A DNA stretch of 64,000 bases from Parasponia andersonii. Its lineage: Eukaryota; Streptophyta; Magnoliopsida; Rosales; Cannabaceae. Positions 25,371 through 36,694 of the stretch are shown here, piece by piece. Both the position numbers and the translations under genes were made by a program. Under the pieces are notes generated by a model, which saw only the letters and a program-made list of their open reading frames with translations, was not told the DNA's origin and did not search any database. The stretch is taken from the NCBI GenBank assembly GCA_002914805.1, contig JXTB01000052.1, positions 171,996-235,995 of the forward strand. Direction: 5' to 3'. How positions within the stretch are numbered: position 1 is the stretch's first letter; each line of letters opens with the position of its first letter.

Positions 25371-26716
25371 TGTTATAGAATTTATTGATGGCAAATGCAC
25401 GTCACAGAATAAGAAATATAGTGTACATAGAGTATCGTCCCACAAAGACTTGTATTGCCAATTACTGAATTATATTAAGTCTAAATTTTATTTGAACAAT
25501 CGTAAATGTGACATTTAAAAAGAAATAAAACAAAAAAAATTAAATAAATAAATTCGAGCTTATACATAACTCAATAAAACTTTCAATGATTAAAAACTTA
25601 GGGTTTCGATTTCACCTAGATTAATCTGTCTGAACCTATCAATCCAATCAATTTATGTTAATTCTCTATAATAATAGTGAATCTCTCTAATTTTTCTATC
25701 AATCTTTCTCAATAATTAATAGGCATGTTCTAAACAAATTCCAACATCTCTGTATAAATTATGAATCTAGCAAAACTCATTAAGCACAAGAAATTCATAT
25801 TACTGTACAAGCTTCATAGATATCTCTATCCTATGATAATCTTGTTTCATATTAATCAAGACAAATTCAATTATCCTTTCTTAGATCTTGGATTAAACCT
25901 CTAATTTCATAATAAAGTTGACCAAACTCTCACAAGTGTTAAGCATAGATTAATACAATTAGCATAGAATGAGAAATAAGCGTAAATTTAAATTGGAATT
26001 GAAATAATTCATGACATCATAATCTGACTACTTCGTAGTCCTAGAAAATAAAATTAGTTCATGATAAAGAGAAAACAAACTCTAAACATGGTTCTAAATA
26101 TGGAAAAAGAAAGAACAAAGAAGAGTAGAAAAAACTAGAAGTCGAATCAATGGCATTCCGTCTCCGGATTGCCAATTGCTCCGCCTTTAATCCTTTACTC
26201 TCACTTTCTCTCTTATTTTCTGAGTTATTTTTGGTATGAGAATGTCCCAAATAAGTCTAAAAAAGACCTATTTATAAACTAGGAGGCGGCCACTATAAAA
26301 GCTAGATCAAGAGGCGTCCTAAGATAATGATTATAAAAAGTCCCGTAAAGTGGCATTGGGGCACCGATTTTATGGCACCGGGGTGCCACTCTTGTTGTCT
26401 ACTATTTTTCTTGAGCCTGAACTAGTACCAAAGTATTTCTTAATGGCGCCAGGGTATCACTTCCTCTAGTCCTTGCTAATTTCATCTTATTTTGAGTCTT
26501 TTAAGCGTTCTAGCACCATTGACAAATACCAAAACCTTTTCTTCTCTTTCTAACTTACCATAATTCATGTCATTTTCTCCAAATACTATCATGTGTACCA
26601 AAATTATTTAACCTACAATTAAAATATTAAAAATACAAATAAAATTCACAAAAATTTTAAGAATATGTCAAATACATAGCTTAAATGCTATCTAATTTAT
26701 AAGTAAAACCCGCTCA
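25371..26716 (-). repeat. Right LTR of the Athila-type element
   Basis: This 1346-bp copy pairs with 17756-21175. It is uninterrupted and lies next to the primer-binding site, so it is the 5' LTR of the minus-strand element. Its internal open frames are chance. Confidence 0.85.
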
Positions 26717-27781
26717 AAGTTATGGAAGTTTTTCGCTACTAGACTGATAATATGGTTCTGTCATTTATACTTTACTAGTGCTATTTATCCTCGTTTTATG
26801 GCACACAAAAAAACGCAAGATTTATATGAAAAGTTTTTTTATGTGATAGCTAGTATTGACACAACAAGTTATCCCATATCATGAGGTGCATGTTGCCATA
26901 TTATGAGAATATACAATCCTTATTGTTTTTTTTTTTTTTAAGAAAAAAGATTATTAAGATAAATTCATTAAATTTTAAGATTCATAAATGAATCCATCAT
27001 TTAGAGCTAGGAATTCTATCTTCAGATCTTTAATATTATAGACACTTTGTATATAGATAGTACTAATGTTATAAAGTACTTGTGAGTTTCGATTTTTATT
27101 TTTATTTTTAAAAGGATAATATCATGTGCTAGGAATATATTTTGGTGGTTATTATATATAAATCTTTTTTTAATAAATATCCATAACCTAATAGTAATTT
27201 TATTTCTGGTATATATACAATGACATTGGGATCAAGATCTACGATGAGCTATAAAATGATGCTTCCTATTATTTGCACATCAAGAGATAGTCAAGGATTA
27301 TGTAACACCTTTTCATCTAAATCCTTATAGGAGTAACTTTTACGTGGGGTGCGCCTGTACCTTGTTCATAATTCTGTCTGCACCGAAAAGTACTTGTCAA
27401 TAAGAAGAAGAGAGCCACAAAATGCATTATCTTCCAAACAGATTAATGCCTTATAATATATAGTCAACTTACTTGGACGAAAGGGAAAAACAAACTGTTA
27501 TAAATAGAAAAAAACTACAATATCAATTTCTTCCTCACACAAAAACTTGATTTCTACTATAGCAAATGCCAATTGACCAGATCTTATACATGTAAACAAA
27601 GGTAAACATAAAGGAACACCAAGTAGACTTCGTCCAATATGATGATTAAAGTAGTTAATTAAAATCAACATATTGTTCAGGTTCTCAAAAGTGTACGCCT
27701 TAGGGGGAAAAACTACTCGTCACATTCAAACTCTCTTCATATAAGAATTGGTGATAATTATCTCAATAATATATGACTATA
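26717..27781. other. Gene-free AT-rich spacer
   Basis: I see no gene, tRNA or complete mobile element here. The sequence is AT-rich with short poly-T and poly-A runs. Confidence 0.5.
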
Positions 27782-28133
27782 CACTACGAAAAAAAAATGA
27801 TTAATTGGTCAGAACATAATTTGTTAATTGTTACTAAAAGTGACAAATCTCTTAATTAACAGAATATCACAAAAGGTATATATTACTACTAGATTGTAAA
27901 TAAAAAAGTTTATAAAGTTTTAGTTACGAGAAACATAATTTCATATAACTAAAGATATTTTTGGCCACAATTAATTGCATCACTATATACAACATGTTGT
28001 AACTAAAATTACACTAGGGACTAAATGCAATTACTTTTTCCCTACACAAAGACATTGATAAGTTGTGACTAAATGATACTTTCAGTAAGAAAAAAATTAC
28101 TAAATGTTATATTTAATATTTATTTTTGTAGTG
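27782..28133. mobile_element. CACTA-type MITE (352 bp)
   Basis: The left end reads CACTACGAAAAAAAA and the right end TTTTTGTAGTG, giving the inverted CACTAC(G/A)AAAAA termini of the En/Spm (CACTA) superfamily. Three-base flanks are ATA (27779-27781) and ACA (28134-28136), a near match to the expected 3-bp duplication. Sub-terminal motifs such as 'taactaaa' recur in both directions, as in CACTA ends. There is no coding capacity. Confidence 0.7.
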
Positions 28134-29428
28134 ACAGAGTATTTATAACCTTGCTTGTTTGACTGTAGAAGGAATAATACCAAGAGAAAAGAAAAGAAAA
28201 GAAATATTTAAAAAATTCTTAATATTATTATTATTATGTATTCAACTCCAACATGTTTCCGATCGAGTTAATTAATTACATAGTTACAATTTATATACTG
28301 TGTCCAAAACAAAACATAAACAGGAGAAATTATATAGAAATCAAGATAAACTAACAAAACTTGAAAAATATAATAATGAGTAAAACTAATAGTATTTGCC
28401 CCAAAAATTAAAGTAGTTGACAAATCATACTTTGACATATTTCCTTTCGTTTTGCTTGAAAATATTATTCCATGATTTAATGTAGCGTAGCAGTGTTCAA
28501 AATCTTCTTTTAATCGTGGAAGCTGCCCAACCCACATTCATGCGTTGTTTGGTGTGATTAAGTTTTTTCACATAGTATAGGTTGGACGTCCATTTTCCTC
28601 TACTGTTTATCGTGGTGTAGCGCAATTTGCAGTTTGGAACATTACCAATATTGTATTAGTCGCACTGAATGTACTAATTTATATAAATTTTTAACTTTTA
28701 AATCCCATTTTTATTACATGTCAAATTTGAATATGACATTTAGATGAGACCTAAGATGCCCCATACACACATTGACTTAAATTTACATAAAATTTTCAAA
28801 TATTTTGATTGCTTATGTACTTTATATTTATATTTTTAACATAAGAACTAATATTATTTTTAATAGGATTTCATTGCATAATTGCACCATACCACATATT
28901 TGCAGTTCGATACGATACGTTTAACTCCATAAATCTTAACAACCTGTGAATAAGAAAACTTGTCCTTTTTTTAGCTGCTTATGCGGGTCGTTGATTTTGT
29001 TTTCATCACCAATTCACCTCAAAATAGCACTGCAAGCAATCACTTAATTTTATTTTAACATTAATTATAGATAGCAATACCACACACCCACATAATAGCT
29101 GTTGCTTTTAGATTTTAAAAGTGGTCAGTGAAAAAATTGAAAGTAATGGTATTTAGTAAGTTCTTATTTTTGGTCAACATATTTTAAAAGTTATTACTGT
29201 AAATTTAAATATAATTTGAGAAACAGATCGATGATTATTTTTCAAAACTGATTCTCCTTTTATAATACAAATTGTTTAAAATATTACTTTATAACACATA
29301 TAATCTATAGTTTACTAAATATTTAGATGCTGTTTTTAACCAATATAATAGTTTTGTAGAGTAAATTAAACAAATATTTAGACCTTTTTCTTCCACAGCT
29401 GCTTTTTATTCACACACAATATATATAT
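28134..29428. other. Gene-free AT-rich spacer
   Basis: No supported gene. The minus-strand open frame at 28268-28537 matches no family I recognise. The stretch ends in an AT run (29419-29428) that forms the left flank of the next MITE. Confidence 0.5.
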
Positions 29429-29672
29429 GGACACCAATTCAGTATGTATTTTTTTTTTTTAACCTATGGGTAGGTATCAATTTGGCCAATGAAAATTTAG
29501 TATGCACATTTTTTTATTGTAAAAAGTAAGAGAGAGAAAGAGTATTAATGATGTACGTCTTTTCATGCACTTCATTATAATCATTGGATTACCATTAGAT
29601 GGTGATCCAACGGCTAAAAAAAAAATACCTACCCATAGATAAAGAAAAAAAATACCTATTGGATTGGAAACC
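29429..29672. mobile_element. TA-microsatellite-flanked MITE, copy A
   Basis: The 244-bp element begins GGACACCAATTCAGTATG and ends ACCTATTGGATTGGAAACC, imperfect terminal inverted repeats of about 25 bp with a consensus near GGNNCCAATCCAATAGGTATTTT. Left flank is ATATATAT, right flank a long (TA)n run containing one undetermined base at 29681. Internal text 'tttggccaatgaaaattta' and 'ggattaccattagatggtgatc' is shared with copies at 43198, 45165, 46028 and 59358. Same orientation as the copies at 46028 and 59358. No coding capacity. Confidence 0.85.
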
Positions 29673-29719
29673 TATATATANATATATATATATATATATA
29701 TATACTTTATTAATCAACG

Positions 29720-30720
29720 CAGTTATAGCTTAGAATATGGTTGTGTGATTCCCACTGAAATTTAAGATACGAGAATGGCATGGTTTGGCGATCGAAGCCG
29801 CGCATTAATTCTACGAGCAAAAACTTTAAGATATGGTAATGAGTAATGATGAAAGGCATTTTACATATGCATAAATATATACACATTTATATATATAGAC
29901 GCGGAGCATCTAACAACTGCATTGTCTGTCGGAACGATAACAACACAACCAATAAAGCACCGGCGATGCCAAACATAAATATGCTTGCTTTGACCTTTAT
30001 TCTACTACTTATAAGCTTTTATCACTTACAAAGCTAAATTGTCAGCTTAAATCATGTCTCCAGGTATCAATTGCCAGCTATAGCTAATAGCTTTCTCCTC
30101 CTCTTTTTTTTTTTCCCCTTCTTTTTAACTTTCTACGATTTTGGTGTAGAATTAATCAATTTATTATTTTTTTAATTAAGTGTAGTATTACAAAATAATT
30201 AGAACAGATTCTTATAATCATATATGTAAGTGTATATTCAATGTATTAAAAGCTTTAGCTTCCAATCTAACGTCCTTTAATTTTCTTTAGTGACTTAGTC
30301 ATACATTTGGAGTTAGAGCACGTACCAAAAAAGGTGAGTATTTGAAGAGAGGTGATAAAATTTCATATATGCATATAAGATATATTAAATAAATTGGGGC
30401 TTGTGAAAAAGGATATATACTCTGGGACAAAGGTGATCTTAGTCCGATATTTAACGGATATTATTTGAACTAATCCACTAATTATGGGTGATGTGTAGCT
30501 TGTTATACTTCCATATTTTTACTGCTCGATATTGCTTAATTTAATTACCATGTAATTCATTCACTAGAAACCTTTTTTTTGCTTGTGCTTATCCAGATGG
30601 CAAGTCCATCAGCTTAAGTTATTGACTCTCAATAGTTACCTTCGTATACATTCGTTGGTGAGGATAAGTCCAGGCATGATATATCCCCTCCATTTCAACT
30701 TTCTTACTTGTGAAGTAAAA
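29720..30720. other. Gene-free spacer left of the Tat element
   Basis: No supported gene. The plus open frames at 29846-30037 and 30583-30765 are short and match nothing known to me. The segment ends with the 5-bp target site GAAAC (30721-30725) of the large element to the right. Confidence 0.5.
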
Positions 30721-30725
30721 GAAAC

Positions 30726-31554
30726 TGTTGGATCGGTTTCTCACCAGCCGTCCATGTATCTTTGAACCGCTGATGATGTGTCCTCTAACTGTCCACATGA
30801 CCTTGCTTTTCCAAAGAGCTCTGAACTTCAGGCAGGGTCGGAGAGGCGGGGGTGGCCACCTGCAAAGACTCTCTGATGCTTAAGTCAGTAGTCTTTCTTT
30901 GATTCAGGGTAGCAAGGATTTAGTTTTATATAAGTATATCTTTGTTTTTTGCTCGTAAACTTTTTAAATATCTCTTTTTGTATGTGTACATGCCCCTTTC
31001 GAGAACGCATAGCTCATATATATATAGTCCTGAGATTGTGAACCATCCGGGTCTCAATCTCAGGACTGAGTACCTTTTTCCTCAAAGTTTTTCTCAGAGG
31101 TCATGAGCCGAGATTACCGTGATCTCTTCTATATCCCTGTAGCTTGGTTTCTGCCGCCTCCTATGGCTTGAGTCTGTCAGGGGTGAGATTTTGACAAATC
31201 GCCGTTCTGTCAGGACGGCTTGCCCCTTGTGCACGCCTACCCAAGATCGCATTAAATACTCTGTCTGGGTCTGGAGTTGTGAGTTACTTTCCATTATATT
31301 CTGGTGGAAGACCCTTGGGGCTTCCGACCCCCCAGCTGTCGAGGTAAGGGTCGGACTAGGCCGAGTCTATCTAGGGTCTGTGATGGGCTCGGCCCTAACC
31401 TCAGACGGCCCAATGGCCGATTGTGATATCACGTGTGACCCGCGTAGCCTTTAGCTAATCACTCTCGACACCTGTCAGACAGTGGGCCCTGTTTGTGACT
31501 TGTTCTGCTGCTTAATCGTCCACGTGGTGTATGATTTGGGAACGGGTCCCATAA
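30726..31554 (-). repeat. Left LTR (3' LTR) of the Tat-type element
   Basis: 829 bp, aligned along its whole length to 42301-43128. A purine-rich tract (AGGGAAATGGGGGAAGT on the minus strand, about 31555-31571) abuts its inner end and serves as the polypurine tract, confirming minus orientation. Confidence 0.93.
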
Positions 31555-31765
31555 CTTCCCCCATTTCCCTATTTGATGGATTTGTATCCGTCAAGTGGGG
31601 AAATCGTTTATCCGTTCCTCTAATCTGGGGGATGCACGTGGCTCCTCCCCTGCCGACGTGGAGGCACGCCATCCTATGTCACGAAATCTGTTTAAATTTC
31701 GAAGTTCTGACTGTTCGGTCTCCTTTACTCTCCCATTTTCCAGAAAAACTCTTCGGTTCCCCCTC

Positions 31766-31771
31766 TATAAA
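31766..31771 (+). promoter_or_regulatory. TATA box upstream of the antisense ORF of the Tat-type element
   Basis: CTCTATAAAAG stands 124-129 bases before the ATG at 31895, on the strand opposite to gag-pol and outside the LTR. Spacing and context (C/T-rich just downstream) fit a pol II promoter that would transcribe the antisense ORF. Promoter activity is inferred. Confidence 0.55.
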
Positions 31772-31894
31772 AGCCGCAGCTACTCTCATTTGCCTCTTTA
31801 CTAAAATCTTCAATCATTCTAGCCTCATAAAATCCTAGGGTTTCTGATTTCCTCCCTTCTAGAGACTTTTATTTTTTCAATCGTATCCAGAACA

Positions 31895-34800
31895 ATGGCT
31901 TCAGGTCAAGATCAGAAATTGTGCCCCATCGTAGATTCAGAGTTGGATTCACTAAGGAGACAGCTCTGCCTCCCCGGTGGAGTGACGCTGCAAAGGATCG
32001 AGGGCCCTGCGGATTGGTATCTTCGTCCCTCTGCCCTTGAAGGCTCTATCATCTTGGGCAGAAAACATCTGGAATGGCTGCGATTCCCTCTTCCTCCTAT
32101 GATCCACCAATTCTTGGCTTTGATGGGGATCCATCCGATGCAGTTAAATGTAAACGGGGTCATAATTCTGATGAGGCTTTTCACCCTGTCAGTTCTCTAT
32201 AATCTGCATATCGACCTGGAGGTGGTCTTTTATGCTTACAAACTCACCCTCATCCCTAAGAAGAGTTCCTACCCCACCTTTTACCTCCAACCGCTACCGG
32301 GACATCATATCTTCTAGGGCTTGCCGATGTCAGACAAGCAATGGGACTCCCATGCTAGGCTATACACTATTGGAGGGGCGTGGTGCTCCCTTTGGGTGAA
32401 CGGCGAGTACTTCCAAGTTCCCTCAGCTTTCCTGCAGAGTAAGTGCTAGGTCGTGATTTTCAGGTCTGTATTCTCCTCGTCTGTTATTGCTCACGTTATT
32501 TTGTCTTGTGCAGCCTCGGCAGAAGAGAATAGATTCGAGCCTCATTTGTCGGCAGGGCGGCTCAAAGGCCTGGAGGGGATCGTCATCTTCGGATCTCCCG
32601 GGAACTACAGACACATCCAGGCCATCCTCAACCCCCTGGTGATGAATATGATGCCCAGGATGGTTCATACCTTCCATTCCCTCTGGATACCTGGGTCATC
32701 ACAAAGCACATGCGGAGCCGACTTGACGCCTCTGCCCTGAACCGGTTCCGCCGGGATGAGCATGACTGAATCGCCATGGTGGGTTGGCAGGTTACAGCTT
32801 CAAGCCAATTGGCGGGCTCTAACGACCTGGAGGCGCCGTCTAGCCATGAGCTCGAGGAGGCCGTGAGGCTTGTGGCCGAGGAGTGCGTCAGGCTCCGCAG
32901 GGAGGAAGCTGCCGCCCCCAAGAGGGTTAGGGGTAGGTTCATTTTCGCATCCTTGAGCTTCGTGGGCCAGATTATGGCCGTGACCTAAACATGTTACTTG
33001 TTCTTTGCAGGTTCTGAGATGGCCCCATCGGCTGATCCCTCCCCTGTCAAGGAGGGAGTCGCAGGACATAAGGCTCGCCCCAAGGCACCCGCTGGCCGGC
33101 ATCTCATGGTGCTCTCAAGAGATGAAGTGCTTGCGGTCCCCCACTCCGACATAGGTGGACCTCTATCCAGGGAAACGTCTGCCACACGGACCGTACACGG
33201 CGAGGAGATGATGTTGAGTCTGGCTGCGGGGTCTACTGCACCAACCTTGTCCACCCCTGACTCCGGTTCGAAATCGGGTGCTATTTACCTTGGTGGGGAG
33301 ATCGCTGAGCTCAGTAGGGGGGCTCCGAGGTTGAAGTCTCGGCTATCTTCCCCTCCCCCGGTCCCAATAAAGTGGTGACACGAGATCGACTTATCTAACG
33401 AAGAAGAGGGCCGGGCGGAGAAGAGGGGCAGGATTGCCCCCTCATCTGACAGTGATGACGACGGGGCCACGCTGACCCTTCTAAGGAGAAGAAGGTCCGT
33501 GCACAGTGGCCCGCCAAGAGGAGATGCACCACCTCCTACCGTGGCTGATGGTGCTCTCAGTGGCGCCGAGCTTTCCTTTGTCCCTACCGCCACTACTTCG
33601 GGGGCATGCCTGGCTGGTGGAGAGGGTGCCCTCACGGCTAACGGGGCGGGGCCGTGTTCCCCAAGCGCGGGCAATGCCCAAAGAGAGGGTCCAGCCGCAG
33701 AGCCAGAGCTGGAGGCACTCTCTTTGGAGAACATCGAGCTTGTCACCAGCCGTACCTTCGCGCAGGTTTGGTCCACTCAGTTGCTTCTATGTTTTTCAGC
33801 ATCCTTGCTAAACAATGACCCCCTTTTTTTTTTGTTTAACTTGCAACTGGCCGCCATCTGGTCTTTCTATTCCTCTTGCGTCAGGGATTTGACCGAGGAG
33901 CTAAGTTCCCATTCTGCACTGGCCGAGTGTAGCGAGGCTGCCCTCGCCGAATTGAGGTCTGAAATCGATTTATATCAGAGCCTCGAGGAGGCAAAGTTCA
34001 GCAGAGCGGTGGCTCACGCTCTGAGTGTCGAGAGGACCAGGCGCGAGGAGCTGGCTGCGAGACTGGTTGAGGTGGAGGCCGGCAAACTTGCTCAATCTGA
34101 GGCTAACAGACTGGCTCAAAATGAGCTAAGGGTCAAGGAGCAAGAATTACAGAGCACGGGGGCAGAGATGAGACTGGCTTTCGTCGCTCGTGACAGGGCT
34201 ATTAATGACACCAAAGAAGTGAGGAAAGCCGAGGCGAAAGCCAAGCTAGAGGTCCACTCTCTGTAACGCAGACTTGACCAGTTTCACGAGGTAAATCGAT
34301 ATATCTTCTTGGATCACAAAAATCTGATGGGTGCTCATGTGGAGATGTCTCGCAAACACAGCGAGGACCTTGCCGGCATTAACACTTTTTTGGTCGACTT
34401 ATCACAGTGGCAAGCGGAGCTCAGGCTGGCGGTGCTGAAGGATAGGCTGGCGGACGCGGAGAAGCTGAAAACAAGGTACCAGAGGCAGGTGGACGTCCTT
34501 TCTGCAGAAAGTTACAGGTCTGGCTGGGAGAATAGAGAGTTCGAAGGCCACGCTGAGGTGGTAACGCCAGACCAGTTTGACGAGTAGAAAGGCATCGAGA
34601 GAGACCACTATTCCATCAAGTATTACATGCATCAGCTTGGAGATGAGATCAGCATCATGTACCCGGCTGACGTGATGAAGATGCTTGCTGTAGAAAAGGA
34701 CAGGCCCTTTACATCTGCTTCTGGTGCCAAAGAGCTTATCCCCGTTTCCGGTCCGCTAGATCAAACTTTGAAAGCCCCTGACGGCCAGCCTGGTCTCGAG

Positions 34801-34953
34801 GTCTCAATTGGTGAGGGGTCTGGTGCAGTCATTGTATCCATGATGAATCCGACCCTGGTACACCACCCTCCACCAGGGCTGGTCCAAGTGTCGGGACTGG
34901 CCGCACTCCTATGGCCGGAGGTAATTAGGGTCCCTAATTTTATACATTTGTAA
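31895..34953 (+). mobile_element. Antisense extra-ORF region of the Tat-type element (fossil)
   Basis: Plus-strand coding-like sequence, GC-richer than its surroundings, lies opposite to gag-pol. The first block (31895-32317) resembles the 'putative gypsy-type transposon' domain (Transposase_28 type) found in extra ORFs of plant Tat elements: a globular block with WLRFPLPPMIHQFLALMGIHP. A later block (about 33870-34266) is a long Ala/Glu/Arg-rich coiled coil (for example RREELAARLVEVEAGKLAQS). A further helical block follows (34309-34587). Extra antisense ORFs at this position are known for Grande- and Retand-like Tat elements, some with introns. The function of the protein is unknown. The region is broken into several blocks. 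Confidence 0.65.
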
Positions 34954-35539
34954 AGCTGACCCTCGTTGTAACCCTCCATATAAATAATAAGAATAGTGCA
35001 ATTCTCTTTAGTCTATTTTCTTTTTCTTTGTTGACCGCGTCCGGGGTAAAGTTAAACCTTGTTGTAGCCGTATGTATAAATAATTGTGGATGACTCTGAT
35101 GGACACGATTTCGGACTATTAGTGAGTCCTCCTCGGGCCATGACTGCCAAGATTACTTCTGGAGATAGGGATGCGAGCTTTGACTCATCCGGTTTTATGG
35201 AGGTATAACTTCTATTATGACTTATTTTGGCAGAGTTTGACCCGCGCGTGTGGCTAGACTTCTCCGACCCTAAATGGGACCGCGCTCGGAACCAGCTCCA
35301 AGGATTGGTCGACCATTGTTTGGACCCGTCGTTGCAAAGGAGAAGGCCTGGGCTCGGCTCTTACCGGGAATAAATAGGGCACTACCACTCCGATGTCTCC
35401 CTACGAGTCCGTTCGCATCCTGCCTCCCGTAAATAGGGCTTATGAGCACGCACCACTGTTAACCGTGCACTTTGTATTTTTAGGACATAATAAACAGACT
35501 TTAATCTTAATTTCTGTCTTTACGTTTGGTTTGGTACTG

Positions 35540-35887
35540 GACTACTTCCAATAGGTAGACTCCAAATCCATTCACATCCTGCCCATGCGCAAATAAACCA
35601 TCCCCTGGGTAGAGCCTGCTTTCCTTTAGCTCTTCGTATAGCTAAAACGCTCCTTAGGGAGGGTCCACTTCCAACGGATGGATCCCGACCCTGCTTTCCT
35701 TTTGCCATTCGTATAGCTAAAATGTTCCTTAGGGGGGGTCCACTTCCAACGGGTGGATCCCGACCCTGCTTTCCTTTAGCTCTTCGTATAGCTAAAATGT
35801 TCCTTAGGGAGGGTCTACTTCCAACGGGTGGATCTCGACCCTACTTTCCTTTAGCTCTTCGTGTAGCTAAAATGTTCCTTAGGGGGT
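35540..35887. repeat. 75-bp tandem repeat array (about 4.5 units) in the Tat-type element
   Basis: The phrase 'cctgctttcctttagctctt' recurs at 35615, 35690, 35765 and 35840 (last copy slightly changed), exactly 75 bases apart, with 'ccacttccaacgggtggatc' between. A more diverged partial unit precedes them. The array lies between the antisense ORF and pol. Confidence 0.9.
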
Positions 35888-36283
35888 TTGCTGGCAAGCT
35901 TTGTTTGCGCAGCTCCTCCTTCTTCGTACGTTTTCTTGGGTCGTCGACAAGCGATATGATCCCCATAGTACGATCGTTTTTGAGGTTTACTGGCAAGTTT
36001 TTGGTTGCGTAGCTGTTTCCTCTTCGTACGTTTTCTCGGGTCGTCGACAAGCGACGTAATTCCCATAGTACGATCGTTTTTGAGGTCTGTTGGCAAGTTT
36101 TTGGTTGTGCAGCTGTTTCCTCTTCGTACGTTTTCTCGGGTCATCGACAAGCGACGTGATTCCCATAGTACGATCGTTTTTGAGGTCTGCTGGTAAGTTT
36201 TTGGTTGTGCAGCTCTTTCCTCTTCGTATGTTTTCTCGGGTCGTCGACAAGCAACGTGATTCCCATAGTACGATCGTTGATTG
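35888..36283. repeat. 100-bp tandem repeat array (about four units) in the Tat-type element
   Basis: The phrase 'cttcgtacgttttct' recurs at 35922, 36022, 36122 and 36222 with exactly 100-base spacing. Each unit also contains 'gtcgacaagcgacgt' and 'cccatagtacgatcg'. It directly follows the 75-bp array and is unrelated to it. Open frames through it on both strands are periodic artefacts. Confidence 0.9.
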
Positions 36284-36297
36284 CGCGAGTAGTGCGT

Positions 36298-36610
36298 ATG
36301 GTCTGCAACTATGGAAGACCCTTTTCCGTGGCAACCCAGTATGATTTTTTGCATGTGCAACTGAGGCATGGGGTCTGCCACTGTGGGTGGACCCTTTTCC
36401 GTAGCAGCCTGGTATGATCTTTTGCTTGTGCAAATAAAACGTTGGGTCTGCCACTGTGGACAGACCCTTTTCCGTGTGGCAGAAGACCTGACCTGTTTCG
36501 GAATTAAGCTTTTTAATAATATAAGCATTCACATGGGTCTCACGCGTTAATAGTATGTATGGGGTCTGCCACTGTGAGCAGACCCCTTTTCCATAGCAAC
36601 CCAAAAGATG
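36298..36610. repeat. ~73-bp tandem repeat array (four units, last one spaced out) in the Tat-type element
   Basis: The phrase 'ggtctgccactgtgg' with 'acccttttccgt' recurs at about 36300, 36372, 36445 and 36563. The first gaps are 72 and 73 bases; the last is 118 with extra sequence between. This is the third adjacent but unrelated array. Confidence 0.8.
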
Positions 36611-36694
36611 AATCCATGCGGCAAAAAGGGAACTTGACCTATTTTGGATTTAAGCTTTTCGCATTCACATGGTCTTACATCATATGCATGTGTC

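Larger units (their letters stand above)
17756..26716 (-). mobile_element. Athila-type Ty3/gypsy derivative with gag and protease only (fossil)
   Basis: Two long direct repeats, 17756-21175 (interrupted by a nested insertion) and 25371-26716, bracket an internal region of about 4.2 kb. Both begin TGTTRTRGAATTTATTG and end in CTCA; without the insertion each is about 1.34 kb. The coding orientation is minus. Beside the right LTR (25347-25364) is a primer-binding site that, read on the minus strand, matches TGGCGCCGTTGCCGGGGA at most positions, all differences being transitions. That is the tRNA-Asp type used by Athila. The internal part holds Athila-like gag and protease; reverse transcriptase, RNase H and integrase are not seen. 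The LTRs differ at about 12% of sites over the first ~390 bases by eye, so it is old. Several breaks are present. No clean target duplication was found. Confidence 0.85.

Noticed and set aside
32423-33776. Several minus-strand open frames of 84-163 codons inside the antisense ORF region
   Set aside because: They are shadows of the GC-rich plus-strand antisense ORF of the Tat element and have no domain of their own.
35841-36604. Long overlapping open frames on both strands (up to 225 codons)
   Set aside because: They are periodic translations of the 75, 100 and 73-bp tandem arrays in the Tat element, not genes.
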